A stretch of 64,000 bases of DNA from Cinnamomum chago (Eukaryota > Streptophyta > Magnoliopsida > Laurales > Lauraceae). The stretch's first letter is position 1; each line of letters starts with the position of its first letter. This document shows positions 54,957 to 64,000 of this stretch, one piece after another. The DNA is taken from assembly GCA_038049695.1 (NCBI GenBank), contig CP142461.1, positions 29,891,001-29,955,000 on the forward strand, written 5' to 3'. A program made the translations under genes and the position numbers. Below the pieces are notes generated by a model. It had not been told where the DNA came from, did no database searches, and saw only the letters and a list, made by a program, of their open reading frames with translations.

Positions 54957-55465
54957 ATGGGTTGGACATTCCTTCAATTCCAGAATGTGAAGGAGTCATT
55001 GGTTGTGACTGGCTCACATGACCATGTATGTTGAGTTGAACTTCAATTTCCTCATTCAGTTATCTTAACTTCTTTTGTTTCTTTCTCTTTATGTTTTTTG
55101 TTCCAAAGCTATAATAATTAATGAGAAGTTTGTCCTGATTTCATCATAGAACAATATGAATCTGAAGATGATAAGAAAAATGGTTTAATGGTTTTAATGT
55201 TGAAGAAGCTCTCCCACCTGACAATTTTTTCTGAGCGCTGTTCGAAGGGCATTCATCTGTTTTTCTGGGTATCCAGCATCGTCCTTCATTGTTTGGCATT
55301 GTATAGTTAATTGCAAGCATATGGGAATGTGGCCTTTCTCTGCATTATATTGCTTGATGGGTCAGAAGATCGACCATGTCGATCTATTGAGTTCAACTTC
55401 AAATTGCTTATTGATTTATTTATCTACCTTTGTTTTCTTTTTATTCTTTTTTGTGTTCAACTACA
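54957..55465. other. Downstream of the F-box/DUF295 gene, no gene seen
   Basis: AT-rich sequence, probably 3' UTR and intergenic DNA. Its last five bases (55466-55470, AGTTG) are the left target repeat of E2. Confidence 0.5.
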
Positions 55466-55470
55466 AGTTG

Positions 55471-55990
55471 TGACAGGTCAGGTCCAAGTTACCCAATCCA
55501 TATTGACCTGGGATCAAAACTCATGACCCGATAAGGTCCTGGCCCAACCCATGAGCCTGGTCACGTCATCACAGTACACCCGGAAGCCTCATCATCACTT
55601 TAGAATTAGTAAACCCTTATCCCCACTTATGCTACCATGTCCTGCAGAGAAGATCCTACCTGCCTCGTCCGTCGAGGGCAGTTCGAAGACTCCGCCAAAA
55701 TAGAGCGCCCGTTGCTGAAGAGTCGTCCCCATCTGTTAGGGGAAGACTATAAATCAAAGAGCCCCACCGGCGCTTGAAGGGAGAGGAACATTGATCAATG
55801 TTTGCACATTTCTATTATTCTCTTAACCTGTAATCTCTACACATCGGAGAAGTAAAATTACCAGCAATCTCTGCCTTTCTGGAGTGGACGTAGGTCACAT
55901 TGACCGAAACTCTCTCTCTCTTCTTTAATTTCCACATTAATTACTCATTGCTTGATCGGTGGTGTCCGAAAACACTTTTTGGCATCATCA
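55471..55990 (+). repeat. E2 left LTR (complete)
   Basis: 520 bp, starting TGACAGGTCAGGTCC and ending GGCATCATCA, preceded by AGTTG. Where they can be compared it shares more diagnostic bases with the partial left LTR of E1 (for example GAGGGCAG, GGGAGAGG, CAATCTCTGCC) than with E1's right LTR. Confidence 0.92.
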
Positions 55991-56035
55991 GTTTGGCGCC
56001 GTCTGTGGGAATAGATAATTTCCTTTTTCGAAATT

Positions 56036-59000
56036 ATGGTGATCACTACAAGATCAACGAGACGACAAGATGGCAATCCCTCGCGGGAGGGTGAGGGTAA
56101 TCCTATACTGACTAATCTTGCACCGATTACTCCTGCTCCCTCTCCTCAATAAATGCTGGAAACCATGCAGCAGCTGGTGACAAAAAACCAGCAGATACTG
56201 CAACTCATGCTCGTAGGGCGAGGAGGAGCACAATTTGGTACAGTACCGCAAGAAGTACCGCGCTCGGAGCATCCGACTGCTCCGCGCAGGGGAGCACCTC
56301 ACCTGGGCGCCCATCCCCATGGTGCCCAGGGCCGAGGAGCAAACCATGGCGCCCAGGGCCGAAGAGTACACCTAGGCGCTCATCCCCATCGCGCCCAGGG
56401 CGCCTCTGCTGGACTTCCACCTCCTCCCTCTATTTCTAACGATGAGGATCCTCATTTCCAGGAGGGGGGAGTGAAAATCACAGCATGGAAGATGGGAGTT
56501 ATTTCCCTAGTCCGTCCAGGGAACCCTGCAATCACTGCAAGGAAAAGATCAAAGAAATGCAGAATCAACTGGGCGATGTCTTCAACGCCATAATGGCGCA
56601 GGCACCGGAGATGGTAGATTATCTGGTCAGACGAACGGATACACCGTTCAAGCCTGACGTGGTGAACTACCCACTCCCTCGGAAGTTCAAAATGCCATCC
56701 GTGGAGACCTTTGATGGAACGAAGGATCCATTGGACCATCTGGAGACTTACAAAACCAAAATGCATCTGCATAATATCCCTGACGAAATAATGTGCAGGG
56801 CGTTCCCAACTACATTGAAGGATTCTGCTCGGCAGTGGTTTGCCAATCTCCCCCAAGCATCCATAGCCACCTTCGGAGAGTTGAGCAAATCTTTTGTCTC
56901 ACACTTTATCGGTGGGCGCCGCCACCAGAAGCCTGCCACACACCTGCTCAGCATAAAGCAGGATAAACATGAGAGCCTCATAAGCTACCTCACTCGTTTT
57001 AACGAGTAGGTACTTCAGGTTGAAGAGCCCGACGACAAGGTCTCCATGACAGTCTTCCTAGGAAGCCTTCGCTCATCAAGTTTCCTCTTTTCATTGATGA
57101 AGCGCTCGCCAAAGAGCTTTCCGGAACTGCTGGCAAAAGCCCAGAAGTACATGAATGCTGAAGACATCACGAGAGCCAGGCGAGGAGAGTCCTCCAGACC
57201 AGAGGACAAGGGGAAGGAGCGGGACAGAGACGAAAAGAAGGAAACAAGCAACAAGCGAAGCAGGACTGAGAGGGTACCTGTAAGGGACCGACTCGGTCCT
57301 GCCACGCAGAGAAACAGACAAGTGTTCATTCATCTCAATGCCACTGTTGAGCACATCTTGTTCCAGATACAAGATGACCCTGCCATAAAATGGCCTGGGA
57401 AAATGAAATCTCCTCCAAACCGCCGGAACCCAACCAAGTACTGTCGCTTTCATCGCGACCATAGCCATGACACTGATGACTGTTATGACCTCAAGCGGCA
57501 GATTGAGGATCTCATTCAGTGTGGCCACCTCCGCCAGTATGTTACTGGTAGGGGGCAAGCACTGCCGCCGCCACCACCTCGCAATCTAGAGGACCATCAA
57601 CCGATAGGGGAAATCCGAACCATCTCGGGAGGACTGGCAGAATCGCTCTCTGCCATGAAGGCCCATGCCAGAAAGGCAAGGCATCCTGATGAGGCACGCC
57701 CATCCAAAGCGCATAGGCTTGGCACTAACGAAGTCATATCCTTTTCAGATAAGGATTTAGAAGGGATCCAGCACCCCCATGATGACCCTCTGGTGCTCAC
57801 AATGACCGACGCCAATTTTCAGGTACACAGAATCTTGGTAGACAGTGGTAGCTCTGCAGATATCCTATTTGCAGAAGTTTATGATAAGCTGAAACTGGGC
57901 CGGGAGAGGCTGCAGCCTGTCAAATCCCCCCTCATCGGCTTTTCAGGGGAGAAAGTGTATCCCTTAGGGGCAATCACACTGCCAGTCACAGTCGGGGCGG
58001 CACCCCGAAGTTCCACTACAATGGTCAACTTCCTAGTGATAGACTGCTCCTCGGCCTATAACATCATACTGGGACGGCCAACTCTTAATGCATTAAGATC
58101 CGTCCTCTCCACCTACCATCTCATCCTCCGCTTTCCAACCCCGAATGGAATCGAGGAGGTAAGTGGGGACCAGGTAGCAGCAAGAGAATGCTACGTCTCC
58201 TCAATGAAAGCCAAGAAAACACAAGAGGCGTTGCAAGTTGGAATCTTGGACCCGAGAGACGAGGCCACTACAGAGAGGGGAGAACCAGTTGAAGCACTCA
58301 CCCCTGTGGTCTTAAATGAAGACCTCCCTGTTAGAAGAGTATACATTGGTTCTTCTTATTCTGAGGATCTGGTCCGCCACTTGACAAACTTTCTGAGGAA
58401 TAACATGGACATGTTCGCATGGTCACATGCGGATCTTGAAGGGATTGATCCCGAAGTCGCCACTCATCGCCTCAATGTCGACCCTCGCCACAAGCCTATC
58501 CGACAAAAGCTAAGGGGCGCCTCCACTGAAAGGGCCCAAGCAATGGACAAGGAGGTCGGGAAGCTAATAGAGAATGGGGCTATCAGGAAAGTAGCATACC
58601 CTGAATGACTCTCAAATGTCGTGATGGTAACGAAGGCGAATGGGAAGTGGAGCCTATGCGTCGACTTCACCGACCTTAACAAGGCATGTCCAAAGGACTA
58701 CTACCCGTTGCCAAGGATTGATCTCCTCATCGACGCCACAGCAGGACATGAACTGCTCTCCTTCCTGGATGCTTATTCTGAATACAACCAGATCAACATG
58801 CATCCCCTAGATCAAGAGAAGACGCCGTTCATCACCCCGAAGGGGACCTATTGCTATAGGGTCATGCCTTTCGGGCTGAAAAATACAGGTGCAACCTACC
58901 AACGCCTAGTGAACAAAATGTTTCACTCACAGATTGGGTGGACCATGGAAGTTTATGTGGACGACATGTTGGTGAAGAGCCTCGCCGCTGCAGATCACAT

Positions 59001-61725
59001 CGACCATCTCCAAGAAACTCTCAATATTCTCAGGCTCTATCGCATGAAGTTGAATCCTGAGAAGTGCGCCTTCGGTGTGGGGTCGAGAAAATTCTTGGGC
59101 TTCATGGTCAACCAAAGGAGAATAGAGGCGAACCCTGATAAAATCAAAGCTATACTGGACATGAGGTCGCCCACTTCCACCAAGGAGTTGCAGCGCCTCA
59201 ATGGAAGGGTTGCAGCACTTAATAGATTTGTTTCCATGTCTGCCGAAGCTTAAAGCCTACAATTCCACTCCCCTTCTTCTTTCACATGCTGCACCCGGCG
59301 AGGTGTTATATTTGTATCTCTCTACTTCCCCCTCAGCAGTCAGTTCTGTCCTCATTAGAAATCATGATGGAGTGCAAAAGCCGATCTATTATGTAAGCAG
59401 AGCATACCGAGGGACAGAGCCCAGATACTCGGAGTTGGAAAAACTGGCGCTCGCCCTCATCTCCACGACAAGGCGCCTACGACATTATTTTCAGAGCCAT
59501 ACAATTGTTGTAGTTACCGATCAGCCTCTGAAGAGAATACTAGGAAAGTCGGATGTATCCGGGAGACTCGTCAAGTGGGCAATAGAACTAGGCGAGTTCG
59601 ATGTCCAGTACCAGCCAAGGGCGGCCATCAAAGCACAAACCCTAACCGACTTTGTAGCTAAATTTACATACTCTATCGACCCCGGCGCACAAGTCGATCT
59701 GTCACCTACCGAAGACATCCAAAGGGGTACCCAGGGCTCCCAGCCTCTTCCACACGCCGAGGCCCCGGACACACAAGACCCCCTAGGCGCCCAATCTGTT
59801 CCTGGTGCCTAGGAGGCCTCCCCCTCAGGCCTCGGCGCCCAAAGCTCTCCGGGCGCCCAAAGCTCTCTAGGCTCCCAACCTCTTCTAGGTGCCCAGGGGA
59901 CCTCCTCGTCAGGCACCCAAAGCCCCCTGGGTGCCCAGGCTCTTTCAGGCGCCTAGGGGACCTCTTCACCAAACTCCAAAGACCCCCTGCACGCCCAGCC
60001 TCATCCAGGCGATCAGATTCTCTCGCCACAGCCACTTTGGAGACAATATGTTGATGGCTCGGCAACCAGTGAAGGAAGTGGAGATGGCTTCATCCTAATC
60101 AGCCCTGATGGTACACCCATTAAGTACGCAGTAAAACTCCACTTCATTGCCTCTAACAATGAAGCAGAATATGAGGCCCTCCTCTCTGGTCTGAGATTGG
60201 CGATAGAGATGGACGCCTTGCCCCTTTGTTGCTTACAGTGATTCAAAACTGGTGGTCAATCAAGTAAATGGGGAGTTCGAAGCAAAAGAGGAAAGAATGC
60301 AGGAGTACCTTGGCATGGTGAAAAGATTGATCCCGCGTTTCCAATGCTTCCAGATCTGTCACATCCCTAGAGGGGAAAACATGGCAGCAGATACACTCGC
60401 CAGGCTCGCCTCATCGTTGGAGGCCTCATCTGCCGAACCAACATTCATTGGGCACCAGTTGGAGCCGAGTAAGTTAGATGTAAATACTATAAACATCAAC
60501 TGTACAATGGATGAGTCAAACTGGATGACCCCCATAAGGGCGTACCTCCAAGAAGGTACAGAGTCAGATGATCCCCTCGAAGCGAAAAAAACTTAGGATG
60601 AGGGCTTCAAAGTTCACTCTCCTGCAAGACACACTCTACAAGAAAGGTTACTGCTTACCTCTGCTGCGCTGCCTTTCACCTGAGGAAGCTGACTACGCCC
60701 TCCGTGAAATTCACGAAGGAATCTGCGGGAATCACTCTGGAGGACGCTCCCTTGCCCACAAAGCACTAAGGCAAGGATTCTTTTGGCCTACCATGGTGAA
60801 GGACGCCAAATAATTTTCCAAAAAATGCGACAAGTGTCAACGCTTCGCCACTGTGCCAAGGCAGCCACCGGAGGAGCTGACTTAAATTTTGAGCCCGTGG
60901 CCTTTTTCCAAATGGGGCATTGATATCTTGGGCCCCCTTCCGTTGAGCAGAGGATAGTGCAAGTTTGTAGTCATCGCCATTGACTACTTCACAAAATGGG
61001 CGGAGGCAGAACCCTTAGCAAAAATAACAGACTCAAAGGTAAAAGACTTCGTTTGGAAAAACCTAGTCTATCGCTTTGGGATACCTCACGCCATTGTTAG
61101 TGACAATGCCAAGCAGTTTGATAACAAACTCTTCAACACTTTCTGCTCCGACCTCCATATAAAGCAGCCTCATTCCAGTCTGGCACACCCACAAGCAAAT
61201 GGGCAGGCAGAAGTCATGGTAAGAACGGTCCTTCGCAACCTGAAGACAAGGCTCGAAAGAGCGAAGGGTCTTTGGGTTGACGAGCTCCCAGGAGTGTTAT
61301 GGGCCTATCGAACCACGCTGCCTTTCTCTCTCACTTTTGGGACTGAGGCAGTCATCCCTGTCGAGATAGGTGTACACTCTTCAAGGGTTCATCTCCATGA
61401 CCCCGTCACCAATGACGAAGGACTCCGCATCAACCTCGATTTGATAGAGGAGGCAAGGGAGATGGCTATGGTCCGTAACGCGGAGTACAAACGACGCATG
61501 GCAAGGTACTACAACTTGAGGGTGAAGCCTCGTTCCTTTTAATAGGGAGACCTAGTCCTCAAAAAGGTGATCCTCGCCACAAAGGACTCTCGCGAAGGAA
61601 AGTTGGGAAGGGTCGTACCTCATAACAGAAGTAATAAGGCTAGGCACCTACAAAATCCGAAATTCTGAAGGAAAGGTCTTACTCCATCCATGGAACGCGG
61701 AACATTTGAAGAGGTACTATCAGTG
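56036..61725 (+). mobile_element. E2 gag-pol coding block (fossil)
   Basis: Domains recognised are gag (about 56480-57600, with the YCRFHRDHSHDTDDC segment), protease (VDSGSSADILF near 57840), reverse transcriptase (58500-59230, YVDDMLVKS), RNase H (59260-59690), a GGCGCCC-rich linker (59700-60010), archaeal-type RNase H (60040-60430), and integrase with HHCC zinc finger and catalytic core (60650-61550). Order and content are those of Tat elements. It is broken. Confidence 0.9.
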
Positions 61726-61939
61726 ACATTCTAAAAGAGCCAGAGTAGCTAGAGTAGTGAGGGTGTGGGGTTTAAGTTGATTTTTTTTTCTATTTTCAAT
61801 TGACATTGTTCAAGCAGTAAGAAATGGAGGAATAAAACACTACATTTTGTGAGAAAAGATCCTTACATTTTAATTCAATTACCAAAAGTTAGGCTGTAAG
61901 TTGCGTTTCTAAAAAAAAAAAAAAACAAAAGAGTACAAC

Positions 61940-64000
61940 AAAAGCCCCCTGCCCCTTCATCACTCTCAGAGCTGTCCTCTTCATCCTCGTCATCATCCTC
62001 GGCATCATCCCCAGCGTTATCATCATCATCCTCGTCAGAGCTGCCACTGCTATCATCAGGCGCCTCAGTCGGCACGAAGCCTGAGAAATCAATATCTGGA
62101 AAAACAGTAAAGATCTTCCCTCGGAGCTCCTCGTAGCCATCAATAAAGGCATCAATGAGACCATTCGCTAACTCCTTCTCAGCCTGAGAAGCTCTATCAT
62201 GTGCCGCCTTCATCTCTGTCTCCACAACAGTCTCTCTGAGCAACGCCCTCTCGCAGGTCTGTGCAAGCTCAGCCTCACTGAGCGAAGCCCTATCACGGGC
62301 CTTCACTAGCTCAGCCTCACTGAGCGAAGCCCTCTCATGGGCCTTCACTAGCTCAGCCTCTGCCTTGGTCGCCCTCTCGCGGGCCGATGAGAGCTCAGTC
62401 TCAAGCCCGATCGCCCTCTCGCGGGCCGCTGTAAGATCAGCCTCGAAAGCTTCTCTAGCAGCTTCAAGAGCAGCAATCTTCCCTTGAGCAACGAAGAGCT
62501 CTTTTTGCATACTCTCATTGTCCTGTTTCAGCTGACTGTTATGTCGGGCCCTTGATAACAAGCAGACGGACGCAGTAGAAGCCTGAAACAATAAGAGACA
62601 AAGAAAATGAGAGTACACATATATAAAAAATGAAAGTTTGGAGAAAAGGGAACAGTAAGCCTTTACCTGAGCCAGACCTTCCAAGAAGGTGTTGATAATG
62701 CCCTCGGTGCCCAAAGTATTAATCTGAATAACTTCGGGCGGAAACACAAGCATCTCGAGTTTCTCCCTGATAACTAGTGGGTTGCCTAGCATGGGACCAA
62801 CCCAAGATGGTACCCCTGTAGAAGTTCCCAAATGAGGAGGATGTATACGAGGAGCAGAAGGTGTAGCCGGAGAGGGAGACTTTGGGATAACAGTAGTGGT
62901 TGAGGGGGTCGCCTGATGGGAACACACACGAGTCTCCATAGGAGGAGTTGCTGTTGGGGGAGTCACATCAAGCAACATTGACGAAGGAGCCCCAAGGGAG
63001 GTACCATCCTTCCTTGCCACCTTCAAAGGAGGAGTGCCCCTACTGGATAGACGGGCCCCAATCACTTGTCTATCTATCCCTGCGAAAGTAAAAGCATTAC
63101 TTGGGTGAGGATTATCAAGTAAACAAAAAGAAAGCAGAAGTCAAGTACCTTTTCTTTTCAAAGGAGATTCCGAAGATGGGCCACTAGCTCCACTACTCTC
63201 TTTGGGTAAGAGAACTCCCAAGTCTTTTTCAGGACAGGCCCTCACGGCCTGCAGCTTCCATTCCTGACTCATGGAGAGCACTGGCGTGTCTACAAAAGGA
63301 TAATGGGTAAGCACATATATATATATATATAAAAGGAGTAGCAAGTGAATGACTTACCAAGTTTTTTGGCGTCACCCAAGCTCGATCTGACTCTGCACCA
63401 AAGCCCGATCTGACTCTGATACCCACTCTCCGCCAACGAATAAGAAGCGAGATTTCCAGCTATGACAGTTAGAGCGCAACCCAGTGAGCAGCTTGCCACC
63501 CCTAAGGGTAAAATAGTACCATCCCCTGTTGGGGACTGGAGACTCGCTCAAATTGTAAGTCGCGTGAAACTCCACAGGTGAAGCATCCTCTTGATGCACT
63601 CTCCTCCACAATGCAAGGAAGCCCGATAAGACTCTCCAACCATTTGGCGCTAACCGCCCCAGGGTCAATGAAAAGTAATGGAGAACGTGACAAACCGGGG
63701 AGGACATGGGAAACCTCAATCCAGCTTCAAGCATTTCCTCATAAATTACAATATCACCAGACGAGTCGTCGCAAGCGGGCTCATCCAAATTAGGTCGACG
63801 GCATAACACAGTAGGGGGAATACGATAAGCGGCAACAATCCTCAAAATATCACTATCAGAAGTGAGCAAGCTAAAAAGAGTACTCACCTTGGACCCGCGT
63901 CGACGTCAGTAACAACTTTGCTCCGGTACTTTTTCGGACGAGGATGCAAAACTCTATTTGGTGTGTTGGCAGAAGAACTGCACCTCCTTTTATTTCGCTC
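61940..64000 (-). mobile_element. E2 antisense accessory gene region (partial)
   Basis: Minus-strand segments are homologous to those of E1. They are the PF04195-type segment (about 63372-63887: GLRFPMSSPVCHVLHYFSL, LAPNGWRVLSGFLAL, FLFVGGEW), Ser/Pro-rich segments, and a long coiled-coil with ARERA/SLSEAEL heptads and an acidic Asp/Glu tail (61965-62590). GT/AG-like borders separate the segments, as in E1. The 5' part, including the promoter region, is outside the window. Confidence 0.75.

Larger units (their letters stand above)
55471..64000 (+). mobile_element. Ty3 retroelement of the Tat lineage (E2), broken, runs off the window
   Basis: It has a complete left LTR (55471-55990), the primer-site signature TGGCGCCGTCTGTGGGAA, a gag-pol block (about 56036-61725) and the antisense accessory region (from about 61940 to the window edge). 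It has the same family and domain order as E1, at a few per cent divergence. It lacks the nested solo LTR of E1. The coding block is interrupted at roughly half a dozen or more places, so it is dead, although somewhat better preserved than E1. The right LTR lies beyond the window. Confidence 0.92.

Overview
The window is nuclear DNA of a flowering plant. The signs are an E-class pentatricopeptide (PPR) gene, F-box genes of two plant families, a DUF538 gene, a captured piece of a WRKY19-like zinc-finger gene, and typical plant transposons (Tat-lineage Ty3 elements, Pack-MULE, hAT, Tourist MITE, Helitron-like, L1-like LINE and SINE). The species cannot be named from sequence alone. Gene density is low and most of the window is transposon fossils and old non-coding DNA.

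Layout: 1-4.5 kb holds a short Mutator-like MITE and one intact intronless DUF538 gene (minus strand, 2205-2636) with its own TATA box and poly(A) signal. 4.5-5.96 kb holds a Tourist MITE and the 5' half of a decayed hAT transposon. 5.96-18.24 kb is a broken Tat-lineage Ty3 retroelement (E1) with an antisense accessory gene region and a nested solo LTR. 18.4-22.4 kb holds a SINE, a 1.7-kb non-autonomous hAT and a textbook Pack-MULE carrying a WRKY19-like zinc-finger fragment. 22.5-39.1 kb is a tandem duplication of a 7-9 kb unit (22511-31756 and 31757-39078). In unit 1 the F-box gene is ruined by a nonsense mutation and a 3.15-kb solo-LTR insertion. In unit 2 the F-box gene (31951-33042) is intact. 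Each unit also has an F-box remnant joined to a hAT terminus and an L1 endonuclease remnant. 39.3-41 kb is an intact PPR gene. 41-49.8 kb is intergenic DNA with a tRNA-Gly-derived tandem array and tRNA relic, a Helitron-like repeat, a small hAT and a piece of an LTR element. 49.8-52.8 kb repeats the 4.5-5.96 kb MITE/hAT segment and continues into the rest of the hAT transposase. 53.95-54.95 kb is an F-box/DUF295 gene with one frameshift. From 55.47 kb to the window edge lies a second Tat element (E2).

Two layers of duplication explain most of the structure. The younger-looking or local one is the F-box tandem repeat. The larger one is inferred: the left flanks of E1 and E2 are paralogous, and the five bases after E1's right LTR (AGTTG) equal the five bases before E2's left LTR. 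This fits a tandem duplication of about 45 kb whose second copy runs off the window, with about 4.4 kb lost from the first copy.

The genes do not form a pathway. The likely functional host genes are the DUF538 gene, the unit-2 F-box gene and the PPR gene. I did not find a convincing wholly new biological system. The most noteworthy items are the 45-kb duplication model, the Pack-MULE, the tRNA-Gly 3'-half array, the antisense transcription unit in the Tat elements, and the hAT/F-box chimaera.
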